DNA of 64,000 nt from Marsupella aquatica (GCA_973895155.1 OZ316899.1:15996001-16060000); one strand, 5' to 3'; counted from the stretch's first letter, positions 11,502 through 23,760 are shown. Notes: generated by a model not told the origin, from the sequence alone. Numbers and translations are program-made.

Positions 11502-12994
11502 ATGACTACGATTGAGAAATTACAATTTAAGGCATTAGCCATAGATGGCGCAAATTATTTAACATGGTCACTTGACATTGAGGCCTATCTCGCATCCAAA
11601 GATTTGCAGGACGCAATCCTAACCGATGCAAGCCTCACACTACAACAGAAGGCAAGAGCGCTAATCTTCATTCGACGTCACTTGGCCGAGCCACTCAAGA
11701 CCCAGTATCTCAACCAATATAATCCGAGAATACTCTGGGAAGATCTGAGATTACGGTTTGACCACATGCGGCTCGTCTCCCTGCCAGCGGCCCGCCACTA
11801 CTGGATCAATCTAAGGGTCCAAGATCACACCTCAATCACCAGCTACAATGGCAAACTATTCCGGATCACCTCACAACTGGTAGTCTGCGGCCACCCATCA
11901 ACGACGATGAAATGATAGAGCGCACCCTTTCAACGTTCAACGCAGGAAACTTACTCTTGGCATCACAGTACAGAAATATGGGCTTCACTAAATATTCCGA
12001 ACTGATCGCATATATGCTCCTTGCCGAAAAACACCAATTACTCCTCTTGGAGAATGCCAAATCCCAACCACCAGGGGCTGCTGCACCACCACCAAGACCA
12101 GAAGCCAACTTTAATTGCCAGAACGTCAGGCCCAGAGGGAGAGGAAATGGAAACTTCAGGGGGAGAAGAGGCAGAAACCCCAGTAGGGGTAGATACCAAC
12201 AAGGCAGCAGGGGCAACAGCCAACCCAATAGAAAAGACCAAACAATCGGAAACCTTAACAGAAGAGGTGGATACAGAGGAAGAGGAGGCGGACTCAGAGG
12301 AAGAGGCCGAGGGGGGCGCCGCGCCGGGGGATATTACAATTGGAACCGAGAAGAAAATAACCCCATTGAATGTTTCAGGTGCGGAACAAAGGGACACCTA
12401 CAAAGAGATTGTCGGGCACCCACACACCTGGTCACACTCTACAAGCAAAGCCAGGAACAACCCACCAACGGAGCACAGGGGAATTACATGGAGGCCCTAG
12501 ACGACATTGAGGGCTACAGATTAGACCCAGCAGTACCCGAGGTCCACAACGCCCAACTCGGCTCCACCTCAACACCACCAAATGACCATAGTAACTGCAT
12601 TGTGGACAGCGGAACATCTCACTCAATACTACGAGACAGACATTATTTCCTCCGAATCACACCATCCAACAGATCCATGACAACGATAACAGGACCTAAC
12701 CACATAGAGGAAGGCTACGGCCCGGCCAGAGTCAGATTCCCAAAAGGGACTACGATCTACATCAACTCAGCAATCTACCCACCAAGGACCACAAGGAACC
12801 TAATCAACTTCAACGATATATGCGCAAATAAGCTACACATCCACACTGACACCCACAACAACAGGGAAGTGCTGCAGATACTAGACAACACAAAACCAGG
12901 GGGAGGAGTACGAGAGATCTTACCAATTTACCCCCTGGCTTATACATCACCAGAATACACTCTTACCACACAGAACGACCCACCCTCAACTTAA
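11502..12994 (+). pseudogene. Copia gag and protease
   Basis: Begins MTTIEKLQFKALAIDGANY, a UBN2/gag-type N-terminus (YLTWSLDIEAYLASKDL). A one-base shift near 11,890 separates it from the rest, which overlaps by ATGA at 11,912. The second part has an arginine/glycine-rich stretch, one CCHC zinc knuckle (CFRCGTKGHLQRDC) and the aspartic protease motif IVDSGTSHSIL. It would encode the particle protein and the enzyme that matures it. The frame ends at 12,994, where a further shift leads into integrase. Confidence 0.88.
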
Positions 12995-12997
12995 CTC

Positions 12998-14385
12998 AAA
13001 CCTGGCATAATCGCCTCGGTCACCCCGGCACCAATATGTACCATAACATACTGAAGACCACAGTGGGGATACCCCACGGAGTTCACCCATCAGCCTTGAA
13101 CAAACCCTGCATCGCTTGTTCACAGGGAAAGATGGTGACTCGGCCTGCACCATCAAAAACCATACATAAGATCCCACAATTCCTAGAGAGGATACAAGCA
13201 GAAGTCTGTGGGCCAATTGAACCACCATCCAGCCCATTCCGATACTTCATGGTCATTATAGACGCCTCCACCAAATGGTCACAGGTCTCCTTGCTTTCCA
13301 CGAGGAACCTGGTCTTCACCAGAATTCTATCTCACATACTGAAACTCAAACACCAATTCCCAGAGAATCCAATCAAAACCATCAGAGTCGACAATGCGGG
13401 GGAGTTTACCTCAAAAACGTTTGACAACTTCTGTGAGACTACAGGGATAGACACCGAATACTTGGTCCCACACGTCCACTTCCAGAATGGTATCGCCAAA
13501 TTGGTGATAAAACGCATACAAATGGTAGCCAGGCCACTGCTAATGCAATCCAACTTACCAGCCTCAGCATGGGGCCATGCGGTCCTGCACGCTGCCGCCC
13601 TCCTAAGAATAAGGCCATCCTCCTTCAACACCCAGACCCCTCACTTCTTGGCATACGGGATGCCACCGGACATCACCCATCTCCGAACATTTGGATGCGT
13701 GGTCCTGGTCCCAATACTAGGCCCCAAACGGACCAAAATGGGACCCCAGCGATAACGAGGCATATACGTGGGTCTAGACTCACGTTCTATCATTAGGTAC
13801 TTGGAACCTACGACAGCAGACATATTTAAAGCAAGGTTCCAAGACTACCAATTCTTTGAAGAAGAATTCCCAACTCTCGCCGAAGACACCGCTAGAAGCA
13901 GACATGCCAAAGCACAAGAACTACAATGGCTGCCCACAAAACCAATCACTGATGACCACCGGACCAGAGAAGCAGACCAAGGAGTACAAAGGGTCCTCCA
14001 TTTATAGCAGATGCTCACAAACTTACCTGACCTATTCAACGATGTAGCTGCAGCCACATGGTCACACACGGAGGCAACAAATACACCTGCAAGAATTTCA
14101 TGGACAGTCCCATCGGCAACGGCAACCGCACCAAAGGCAAAACGGGGCCGACCCCTGGGCTCTAAGGATACATACCCGCGACCACCACGCAGCGCATCAC
14201 CAGCAACAATGGCCACCCCTGCACAAAGATCACCCCCTCCAAGGGATACAGCAAACGAGGAAATAACAATCAGCTACATACACACCAGACAGATGATGCA
14301 GCAAAATAAAACACAAATCAACGATCACTTTGCATTCCATATCTTTGAGGAGATAACCAACGAACCCCTGACCCCATTACAGTAG
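12998..14385 (+). pseudogene. Copia integrase
   Basis: Starts in a frame shifted from gag with TWHNRLGHPG and CIACSQGK, the His2Cys2 zinc domain. The catalytic core shows DASTKWSQ, RVDNAGEFTSKTF and a region where QNGIAKLVIKR replaces the usual QNGLAE, so the third acidic residue appears changed to Lys. The C-terminal part has GLDSRSIIRYLEP and KRGRPLGSKD. An in-frame TAA near 13,755 and a TAG near 14,007 interrupt it. The copy could not integrate by itself. Confidence 0.85.
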
Positions 14386-16180
14386 CAGAGGCTCAATCTC
14401 GACCAGACTAGCACCAATGGGAACTGGCCATAAACTCCAAATTAGACTCCCTGATAAAACGAAACGTCTTCGGACCCGTAATCCCTGCACCTGCAGGGAC
14501 ACACCTTACGGGATACAAGTTTACTTTCCTGAGGAAGCAAAATGCAAAAGGAGAGGTAATTAGATACAAAGCTCGCTTGGTAGCAAAGGGCTACACCCAA
14601 ATCCCCGGCCGGGACTTTGATCAAACATACTCACCGGTGATGGATTCCATAACATACCGGTACCTCATTGCATTTACACTCCTGCACAAGCTCGTCATGT
14701 ACACGCTAGACGTGATCACCGCCTATCTGTATGGTATCCTAGTACCACAATATACATGAAGGCACCCCCGGAACTGATCAAAAGAATAAGGTTCCACATT
14801 GAGGGGGAGAAGAATGGTACCACAGACCGCGGTCTACAATCGGGCCTAACCCAAACCGGCCCTACATGCGATTTGGACAAAATGACAAGCGAGCTCGGAC
14901 CTACAGTACCGACACCAAAGGATGTGCTTCACACATCTGACCTCAGGAAACGAACGCTCCTCCTACCAAACACCGCTGCTACACAGCCAAAATGAGTCAA
15001 AAAAGAACTCGCAGTCCAAGTCCTACGCTCAATGTACGGATTAAAACAGAGCGGACGCACTTGGTACAAACGATTCAAAGCTGAAATGCTCGCACTGAAC
15101 TTCAATACTGACTACATTGCCCCTTGTTTGTTCCTCAAACAGGAGGCAGATGAATTCGTTATCATCACAATTTATGTAGATGACATAAACATCTTCGGCA
15201 CAACAACGATAATGCACAAGACAATCGAAATCCTGAAGAAGACATTTGAGATGAGGGACATCAGGAAGCCAAGCTACTGCCTGGGATTACAATTCAACTA
15301 CTTGCAACAGGGCATCCTGATCAACCAATCAACTTATACCAAAAAGGCGCTACGGAAATTCAACATGGCATCCGCCCACCCGGTCAGCACCCCCATGGAC
15401 CTGAGATCCTCAGACCCCACAAGGGACACATTTAAAAAACGGGCAGAGACAGAGGAGGTTCTCGGCCCCGAGAAGCCATACCTCTCAGCCATCAGGGCCC
15501 TGATGTACCTGGCGACACAGTCATGCCCCGACATTGCTTTCGCCATCAATCTACTCGCTCGCCATAGCTCCAACCCCACAATCCGACATTGGAATGGCGT
15601 AAAAAGGGTATTCCGATACCTGCGCGGCACAACGGACATGGGGCTATTCTTCCCCAAGAACTCAGAGAACATGCTGACCAGCTACGCGGACGCGGGCTAC
15701 CTCTCAGACCCAGACGATGCGAAATCCCAAATGGGATATGCCTTCCTACAAGGTGGCACGACAATCTCTTGGAAAAGCAGCAAACAATCACTCACAGCGA
15801 CCTCCTCAAATCACGTCGAGATAATAGCACTTTACGAAGCCACCAGGGAAAGCATCTGGCTGAGAAACCTGATAAACCACATAAAATGGCACACAGGAAG
15901 AGCGCAGCTAAAGAAACCAACAACTATATACGAAGACAACCAGCCCTGCGTGGAGCAGATTGTCCAGGGATTCATTAAAGGGGACAGAATCAAACACATA
16001 GCACCCAAATTCTTTTTCACTCATGAACAGCATGGCGAACAGGTCCAAGTACAATGGATTCCAAGTAAAGACAATCGAGCGGACTTGTTCACTAAACCAC
16101 TCCCACCAGCACTACACCGCGAACATGCATACGGGATAGGACTGCAAAGTATGGCATCACTTTTACAAGGACAAGAATGA
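14386..16180 (+). pseudogene. Copia reverse transcriptase and RNase H
   Basis: RT begins around NSKLDSLIKRNVFGPV, then YKARLVAKGYTQIPG and DFDQTYSPVMD. A frame change occurs near 14,750, before MKAPPEL. About 70 polar residues then separate MKAPPEL from SMYGLKQSGRTWYKRF, much longer than I expect at this point in Copia RT, and a TGA at 14,993 lies in it. YVDD is at 15,173-15,184. RNase H shows SYADAGYLSD, KSQMGYAF, SSNHVEIIALYEA, YEDNQPC and DNRADLFTKPL. The 15,032-16,180 part is a clean open frame of 382 codons. Confidence 0.9.
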
Positions 16181-16537
16181 CGCAGGCCACCGAGGAACTT
16201 ACCCAAATCGTGCACCTATTACTGCCGATCAAACTGATACAACGGGAGCTCCACCATCACATGCTACCCCAAATCCGCCACCCCATGGCCCGCAGGATTA
16301 GGGTAGGGACGCAAACAACTCCTTAAACGTAAAGACAGACCACGAGTCTTTAAACACTCTAAGGACTTACATTCAATAACTGGACCCAAACCTATGTTAT
16401 AGTAGTGGCACTCTTTCCATGATGGAAGCATGGTTTTAATGAGACCATACTACATTGGGCCAGACTATAGACCATAGGGTTAGTTTTCCCCATCATATGG
16501 TTGGCTGTAACACACTCATCACCCAACCAAGGGGGAG

Positions 16538-16706
16538 TGTTATAAGTGATAAACCTAACCCCGGTAAACTAGACTTACCCTAGTGAATAGGGATAAGAGG
16601 TGGTTACATAACCACCACGCCTTGTACTATATAGGGAGCCCCCATACTCCCAAATGGAATAGAAGGTAGAGAGTTTGTTGGCGCATGAGATCTATGTCCC
16701 TAAATA
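16538..16706 (+). repeat. 3' LTR of the Copia element
   Basis: 169 bp, the same length as the 5' LTR. The three differences are all in the last 40 bp (GTAGTGAG/GTAGAGAG, GGCTCATG/GGCGCATG, CTACATA/CTAAATA). It is followed by TTTTT, which repeats the five bases before the 5' LTR. Confidence 0.9.
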
Positions 16707-17146
16707 TTTTTGAGTTTATGAATTTGTTTGTTAGTGATGTCAACTTTTATTATGCAAACTTCAAATACTTTTAAAAACATCTCATAATTTTATAGACAAG
16801 TCCAATGCATAATTATCCATTGCACAAAAACATTGCAAGACAATGAAGGCCTAGCTCCTTGCCTCCAAGATAGTTTGTTGCTCACCCTTGTGATGAATAA
16901 TTTGTCACCCGAACAAGCCAGATGATTGCTACAGTGACGAGTTGCAATGTGAATTACATAGAGAGGTGAAAAGAACATGAGAGAGGTGGAGACAAACAAA
17001 GGATGACAACATTATGTAGCACGCTAAAAGCTCCTTCCAAATTCTTGGCACTGTATTTGGGCACATCATAGAGTTTTGGCAGACTTGATAACCAGGAAAG
17101 ACCAGGAAAGAGAATTAGTAAAACAAATAAATACAATATTACCAAT

Positions 17147-17919
17147 GTGTTAAAAAAATTGAGTTGGACCCACATACTAGTTCACACTACTTCTGGGAAG
17201 AAGGATACCACTGCTGTGTGGAATGATATGGAGGCTGAAGGCATTCACGAGCAGCTGTGGATGAAGCCTCATCCAAACAATAAGAAGGACCACTTTGTGA
17301 AGCCCAAGGCGCCCTATGTGATGAGCAAACCAGAGCTGGAGAAGTTTCTGGGCACTTTGAAGAACTTGAAAGTTCCCACAGATTTTGGTAGCTCATTGGC
17401 AGTGTGTGAGAGCCAACAATAAGTTGGCTGGTCTCAAGTCTCACGACTACCATTGCCTGATGCAGCAGATACTTCCCTTGGCATTGAAGGACTTGATGGC
17501 AAGAAGACCTCAAATGCCTATCATTAGTGTGTATTGTGTGTGGCATAAAATTTTCTGTAAGGTGTGGGACCCTAGCACTAAAGATGAACTGATGACAGAT
17601 GTGGCACATACTCTGTGTGCTCTGGAAATGCATTTTCTAGCTTTGTTTTTTGATGTCATGACACATTTGATGGTGCATATAGTGGAAGAGCTAGATATAT
17701 GTGGACCTGTATCACAACGGTGGATGTATCCAATTGAGAGAAACCTGAAAAACCTAAAGGGTTTTGTAAGAAATAGGGCACGACCAGAGGCATCTATGGC
17801 TGAGGGTTATATCCTAGAGGAGGCATTGGGATTTCTCACAAAGTATATGGTTCAATGCCAAGTAACTCGGTAGCGGGTCTGGGACTCCGAAGAAGAGGCA
17901 GCCAGGGGTTAAAGGTGTG
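17147..17919 (+). pseudogene. CACTA-A transposase, DUF4218-like part
   Basis: Continues the tnp2 gene after the intron: WNDMEAEGIHEQLW, YVMSKPELEKFLGTLKNL, then after a 1-nt shift near 17,400 NNKLAGLKSHDYHCLMQQ, LPLALKDLM, and the DUF4218-type block GPVSQRWMYPIERNLKNLK with EGYILEEALGFLTKYM. These are the usual landmarks after the catalytic core of plant CACTA transposases. At 17,919 the coding sequence is cut by CACTA-B. The reading resumes at 32,789-32,791 with the duplicated GTG. Confidence 0.88.
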
Positions 17920-18480
17920 CACTAGTACATTATGAGGCCAATTTCCGATATGGACACCTTCGGATCCGTTTGTAAAATTTTGCCAAGAAAAACATCTCAT
18001 CCAACTCTAAACATATCGCAAATTCCGACTCTCAACCCATCGGATAACGACAATCGGAAGATAATCGGACTTTGCGATACCAAAATTAACGCACTTTGCG
18101 TACTCGACCATAACGGAAAAACAGCCGTCCGATGTTTTGCAAATCAGAAATGGAAGAGGGGAGCCGGCCAAAAGCCGAGTGTTTCCGATACACTTTTGAT
18201 ACGTAAAGAATCGGAATTTGGGTAACTCTGAATATCGCATATTGCATAGCAAAAGGTTACGCAAAGACCGTAAATAAAAGAATCAAACATACCGTCATTA
18301 GAAAGATCGGAAATACCGCTACTAGAAGTATCGGAAAGACCGTAACCAAGGGTATCAGAAAGATCGATTCTCTGGGGATGGCAAATATCAAGTTTTAGAG
18401 AATCGGACATTCCAATAGTTTTAAGATCGGAGGAGTATCGGATAATTGAAGGGGTAAAATTTCCGATTATTAATTTTGGG
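17920..18480. repeat. CACTA-B left terminus and subterminal ATCGGA array
   Basis: From the CACTAGTACA end inward, the hexamer ATCGGA or its complement TCCGAT (and the related GATCGGAAA, GCGATAC) recurs every few tens of bases in both orientations up to about 18,480. In En/Spm elements such subterminal arrays are bound by TnpA and are needed for transposition. This role is inferred here from position and repetition. Confidence 0.8.
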
Positions 18481-18701
18481 GGTGTGGGGGTTACAATGTT
18501 GGGATGCATGGAAGTGAGCATGGGTAGCAAGAATGGTAGTGAGACTCAAAAGGGGGAAAACCCCTGCCATTATATATACAAAAGAGGATGGCCTCCTCTA
18601 GCATGGAAAGTAAAACCTTTACATGTACAGGTGTATAATCCATCTCAACCTGCATGGTATCGTGGCCTACCTACAAATGGTCCTATGCTAAGCTACCTGG
18701 C

Positions 18702-21469
18702 CTATCCATATGTTGGTGCATGTCGTCCCTTCCTCTTCTTGGCACGAGGGCGATAACTCTTTGGTCGGGTAGTGGCATCTGGCACTAACCCTAGGACCCT
18801 ATCAATGACAACATGAGATCCAGTTGCAGCTGTGGTGCTTGGAGCTATCGCGGTACCAACATCACCAACATCACCTTCTAAGTCATGAGAAGGCACTGCA
18901 ACACCCCCAGCATCGGAGCAAGTATGAAATGATGCACTTCCACTACCCCCTTGGGCTGCAGAGTGGTGAGACCCTGCACCTCCACTAGCCCCTGACTGGT
19001 GAGATGGAGTCCCATCACCAATGCCACCAACTGCAGTCCCACTCACCTTGTTGGCCCATGAATGACCACGAGCAGTGCTCCCACCCCCACTAGCCCCTCC
19101 ACCACTAGCCCCTGAACAGCAAGAACCATTCCCGCCAACAACCCCTGAATGGCGGCAAGAACCACCATGGGGCCCACTACCAACCCCCCCACCAGACCCG
19201 GGCCTGTGAGAACCACTATGGGCCCCAGTACTACCCCGCCCACTAGCACCTGCAGATCGATCAAAACCTCCCCGACGCCCACTACCACCTGTCCCAACAC
19301 CACCTCCAGCAACTGTAGCACCCCCACTACCTCCTGCTGCTCTATGGCCACCTACATCACCACCAGTCCTCCGTCTGGAATGACTACCTTGAGTCCCTCG
19401 GGATGTGCCGCCAATCAAGCAAACAGGGATGGGTGCCACACTCCCCTCCTCAGCCTCAGCCTCAGACTCTGAATCTGAGGCCCCCGAACCCTCCTCGGCT
19501 GAGTCCAAACCCTCCAACTCCTCATTTGACTCCTACATACATGTAAGCAACCATCAACCCAAGTGTTAGTGTTCCAAATGACCTACAAGGGAGTGATTAT
19601 AACCATGTTGCATTCAAAGGTTAGAAATATGGTTTTCAATTGTGCATATACTTACCAACCCCAACTCGTCCTGCATGTGAAGCTTCAGAGCCCGCATTCC
19701 AAATTTCTTAGCCAACTCTCTCTCAGGTGGCAAGATTGGGTGTCCATGCTCTCGCTCTTGCACCATACTCAAGATAATAATTAACCCTAAACCCCCCATT
19801 ACTTGAAATACATTATTTTAAAAGTTAATCCCTACCAAATCCCCCACATTACTTAATGAATAATAATCCCTACCTAGCCCCACACATTACTTAGAAAAAT
19901 TCCCTAACACCCCCACATCCCTTTCAACTCATGGGTATCACTACCCACTCTACCTATATAAAATACTCCCTTATTATCGTGGCCTAACTATCGCAAAAAT
20001 CAACGACAACCTAAGCCCGACACTCCTTAAAAAAGCAAACCCCCCCGCGTGGCCTAAAATAGTCAAATATTCAAAAATTTGAATTTTTCCGATGCTTCCC
20101 TAATCGGACCCCTCCACCCTAAACCCCGAAACCTAAGGTCCGATGCAGGGTCCGATTCTCAGGTAATCGGACCATAATCGGAAGCCTTGCATCCAAAACC
20201 CATAAGAGAGAGTCCCACTCCATTTCCGACTCTTCAGCAATCGGAATAGAATCGGAAACAGAAAAAAATAAGGACACATCAAAACTTGCGATACAGGCTC
20301 GATAACAAACGCACAGGGATAAGAGGGGAGGTCTGGGAGGACTTATGCAGGCATAGCCAAGGTTATGCCTGAGGTGATCAGGGAGAGGGAGGACCCAATT
20401 TTGAGGTGCAAATTCAGCAAGGAGGCGAGCAAGGAGGAGGGGAGCAGAGGACTCACAAACTCTGCTTTGAGACGATGCGCTCCACCCTGCCCCATTTGGT
20501 GAGTAACTGTAGGCCTCTTCTCCACCCTCTCAATTGCATTTTGAATGTAAAGTGGAGGGTCTCCAAGCAGTGCTAACTTGGCCTCCCATTCCATTAAGTT
20601 TTGCTGCAGGAGGGGGATGTCGACAGTCTGTCCTGAAAGGACCCTCTTCTCTGCCTCATCAAGCTCAGCCTGCCAGTGACGTCTTGCTTGCCAAGCATGA
20701 ACCTGTAGCTCAGCATCAATCCAAGCAGACCAAGCATCAGCTGGTATCTCATCCGGGGGATCTCTCTGCCTGATCACCTCTGTCTCCTCCTTACAATCTG
20801 CCAGGTACTTCCTCATCTTTTCTCTCACATTATTACGTCTATCTGCAAGTGAACGTGAGATCTTCTTATTCAGCCATCGATCATCCAGGAAGCAGCCATT
20901 ACATAATCGCTCCTTCACTTGCTCCCTTGCTTGAAATTTCTCCTCTTCTTTCTTCTTCCCCCAGTAGTCTAAGGGGCTGAAATTTGCCCTCAACACCTGC
21001 CCTAGCTGACTTCTGAACAAATTGTAGCTCTTTGTCATCGGAGCTCCTCCCTTATTAATGAACAATTTTGGCCGTTTGGCCCTTTCCTCTGCTCGTAGCC
21101 TCTCTTCCTCAATCCTTGCCTTCTCTGCAGCTCGAGCCTCCTTTCTAAGCCTCTTCTCTCTTTCTTGTGGTGAGAGGGCCTCCATTGGCCTGCCTTTCCT
21201 CTCCTCCTTCCTCTTTCTTTTTTTCTCCTTTCCTTTCTCTAGCCTCTCCATGAAAGCCTTCTCTACTTCACTTATGGCAGATTGCCTGGATTCGTCAATC
21301 AGGCCCTGGGTCAATTGAGCTGCTATGGCTGCAGCTTCAGCAGACAGGCCTGTTTGCCTCTTGAAAATCTCTGCCATAATGTCCGAGATCTGTTGCGACG
21401 GCCCTGCTCCATCTCCACCCACCCTGGCTGCTCCGTCTCCTCCCCCCCAGCCGTGCCATTCCCCTCCAT
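18702..21469 (-). pseudogene. CACTA-B TnpA-like gene (unrecognised family, shared with CACTA-C)
   Basis: The likely start is the ATG at 21,469-21,467 (MEGNGTAGG). A 1-nt shift near 21,400 leads into the long frame ISDIMAEIFKRQTG, a Lys/Arg/Glu-rich helical stretch, then the conserved block LDDRWLNKKISRS and PPDEIPADAWSAWIDAELQ, ending GQGGAHRLKAEF at a GTGAGT splice site (about 20,457). A further exon ends at GTAAGT near 19,653. The last exon (19,530-18,702) is acidic, then Gly/Ser/His-rich, ending in RPRAKKRKGRHAP. The intron near 20,040-20,310 contains more ATCGGA motifs. The matching gene in CACTA-C has the same layout. By position it is the functional counterpart of En/Spm TnpA, probably binding the subterminal array; that is inference. 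Confidence 0.6.
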
Positions 21470-21905
21470 AGCCTCGACCTCCAATGCGTGCTCCTCCACT
21501 TTGTGTTCACTCGGCAGCTCCTCCCAAGTTGCATCCGAAACCAAGCCCGATACAAAGACATTCGTACTTTAGTCGGGAAAAGTACCAAACCCTATTGTGC
21601 CCTCCATCCGACTTTTTAAGAATCGGAACATCCAATACTTGAACTATCAAAAACGGGATCGAAAATAGAAATGCTTAAAGTATTGGACCCCTCTTCCAAT
21701 ATGATTGGACTTAGCTTGTCCATTATTTTTTATGCCTTTAAGGATGGATTTATAATAAGTTAGTCAATGGGGGGGGGGGGGGGGCTGGGGATGTGGTAAG
21801 GAAATGTAAGTTTAGTTGATGTGAAAACTTGCATTGTAATTGTAGGCCTGGTTGAGTAGCCGGATTTTGTTTGGGCGGTGGGGTTCTTGAATAAAAGCCG
21901 GTTAT
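21470..21905. promoter_or_regulatory. Central divergent promoter region of CACTA-B, left half
   Basis: This is the upstream side of the TnpA-like gene and, before C inserted, also of the SET-tnp2 gene (right half at 26,722-27,342). It contains further CCGACT/ATCGGA-like motifs near 21,605-21,710 and a run of G at 21,769-21,783. Motifs shared with the ends would allow the TnpA-like protein to bind its own promoter, as known for Spm TnpA. Confidence 0.35.
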
Positions 21906-21949
21906 AGGCACTACTACATATTGGCCCCTTTTGCGAAGGTGTTTTTTGA

Positions 21950-22546
21950 CGTAGTGGATTTGTCAATCAGGCCTTGGGGTCCGTAGTGGATTCCTAGTGT
22001 AGAACTTTTTGACAACCCAACGCCTTCCCCAAACCTCTATCTCCTCACCATAGGTTATATCACATGGCAAACCAAGGCAATCAGGATTCCAATCCTTTAT
22101 GATAGGCACACATTTCCCTGTGAACGTACAAGGTCCCCACCTACCATCAACCCTACAGGTATACTGATCAACTTCCCCTCTCAGCTTCCTTTTAGATCAT
22201 TTTTTCCCTCTTGTAACAATACCAACACCCTCAGCTGTCCCAACACTTCCTTTCCCTGTTGCAACTAGACGAAAATCTTGTGAAAGGGCCAAGCCTATAG
22301 CATCTAGAACTCCTTGTGAGGGAACATAGGGTGTTGGTGCCGTGGGTGTAGGCCTAGTGGATACCTATATGTGGTCTGCACATACATATGACTTCTGGAA
22401 ATCATCCCCACACATTTTTTACAACCACAAAGTTGATGTGGCGGACCACTAGGTCGACGTACACTTGGTTCAGGCTCAGGAGGAGGAGGAATGTCTTCAT
22501 CGGAGGAGGAGTCCGATGTGGTGGAAGTTGTAGAGGATGAAGACAT
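21950..22546 (-). pseudogene. Truncated SET-gene 5' part in CACTA-C
   Basis: Starts MSSSSTTSTTSDSSSDEDIPPPP, then CGCKKCVGM, the same layout as the first exon of the CACTA-B SET gene (Ser/Asp-rich, DIPPPP, CWCVRCKGM). Further leftward, in continuing but interrupted sequence, come QYTCRVDGRWGPCTFTGK, PIIKDW and IEVWGRRWVVKK, aligning with GYVVVEGRLGLSYLTGK, PLVKDF and IEIWGRHWIVQ of B. The frame runs out where the SET core should begin, about 60 bp from the left terminus. An in-frame TGA lies near 22,198. So C keeps the region before SET but has lost SET and tnp2. Confidence 0.7.
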
Positions 22547-22959
22547 CTGGCAAATGCAACAAATGTTTGGAGTCTGGAGTTAGTAAAAAAATTCCCCAAA
22601 CCATCCTTTTTAAACCCTAAGTACACTTTAAACTGAAGTGAAATGAATATTACCGTTTTTGAGACCCGGGCTTAGCAATGCCTATAGGTCTTTAGGCTCA
22701 AACTTGATGAACCCAATCTGGAAGTAGGAGGGAAAATCTGCAAATATATAATACATTATAAGCCATGACTCATGATCAAGTAGAGAAAGGGATGATAGAC
22801 TATAACCCTCAATAGTTCCAATATAAACCAAAAGGCTTTAAAACAAGTTGTACCTTTCAGATGCCCGGGCTCTTGCAATGCATATGCATTAGCCAAAACT
22901 TTGAAAAAGATGCGGAAGTGTCGTGCAAGTAGTCCTAGAGTGTTCCAACCCTTTATGTT

Positions 22960-23420
22960 AATGGAAAAATGAAAGCATACCCTAAATGAAAACCTAACCC
23001 AAACCCCTACTCTGGACCCTAACCCTAAACCCTTAGTGAACCCTAACCCAAAGTAAACCCTCAATTATAAAATAAACAAAACCTCTATTAAAACCTAACT
23101 CAAACCCCTACCCTAGACCCTAACACAACTTCAAAGGTAAAACCTAAGTAATAGGAACCCCTACCTTAAACCCACACCCAAACTTCAAAGGTAAAACCTT
23201 ACTAACCAAAACCCTTACCTTAAACCCTAACCCAAAGCATTTCCCATGAAACCCTAACCCAAAGCCCTAAATTAAATAGACCATGATCCTAAACTTCAAT
23301 ATAGTGCAAAAACCCTGAGTTAGAAGTCAAAGCCAACCCTTACATTAAACCCCTACATTGGACAAAAAAAAAATTAAGTCCCTCAATTAAACACAAAACA
23401 CCTTAACTCAAAACCCAATT
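22960..23420. repeat. Degenerate telomere-like CCCTAA tracts inside CACTA-C
   Basis: Many near-copies of AACCCTAA and AAACCCTA (plant telomere repeat CCCTAAA) are mixed with AAACCCCTACC and ACCCAAA. They are interspersed rather than in a clean array. It lies in the central non-coding part of C, so it is unlikely to mark a chromosome end; it may be low-complexity drift or captured telomere-like sequence. Confidence 0.55.
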
Positions 23421-23439
23421 ATATTTTCCTAACTTGGCA

Positions 23440-23760
23440 AATCACAAGAGTTGTGGGTTTAAGCAACTTACCCTTCTAAAGCCGTTTAATGTACTCGGGA
23501 TCGTTTCCCACCCTAAACCGATATCACCTGCCTCGCAAATTAGTTTACAACTTAGAGAGAAATTTTGCGAACCTCTACGCTTCGCAACGGCTTCGCAAAA
23601 ACAGAGGCCGAGAGCAAATTTTGGTCCCTTCTGCAGGTTGCGATTGCCTTGCGATGACTAAACCTTCACAACAGGGTCGCAATTTTCAAAATGGCTTGCG
23701 AAGCGTATAGGATGGGAGTTTCCCATGCAAATCTGATCGCAACACCCTTTTTTTAATGCC
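23440..23760. repeat. TTGCGAA-type motif array upstream of the CACTA-C TnpA-like gene
   Basis: TTGCGA, TCGCAA, TTCGCAA and TTTGCAA recur on both strands here, at 25,070-25,260 and densely at 26,110-26,700 up to the right terminus. The left terminus has only one clear copy (TTTTGCGAA). The array just upstream of the start codon suggests the element's own TnpA-like protein could act there. Confidence 0.65.

Larger units (their letters stand above)
10891..16706 (+). mobile_element. Ty1/Copia retrotransposon with very short LTRs
   Basis: Two 169-bp direct repeats differing at three positions bound a 5.8-kb unit. It is flanked by a TTTTT duplication (10,886-10,890 and 16,707-16,711). Coding order on the + strand is gag, protease, integrase, reverse transcriptase, RNase H, which is diagnostic for Copia. 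A CGTTATCAACACGA primer-site-like motif follows the 5' LTR, and a purine tract AAGGGGGAG precedes the 3' LTR. RT/RNase H wording (EEVLGPEKPYLSAI, LYGLKQSG type) fits the Ale/Retrofit-like plant group, tentatively. LTR identity of about 98% implies a fairly recent insertion, yet the coding frame already holds several frameshifts and stops. Confidence 0.93.

Noticed and set aside
18702-19517. Gly/Ser/His-rich ORF as a separate structural protein gene
   Set aside because: It has a splice-acceptor context at its start and the same place as the acidic-basic last exon of the CACTA-C TnpA-like gene, so it is an exon rather than its own gene.
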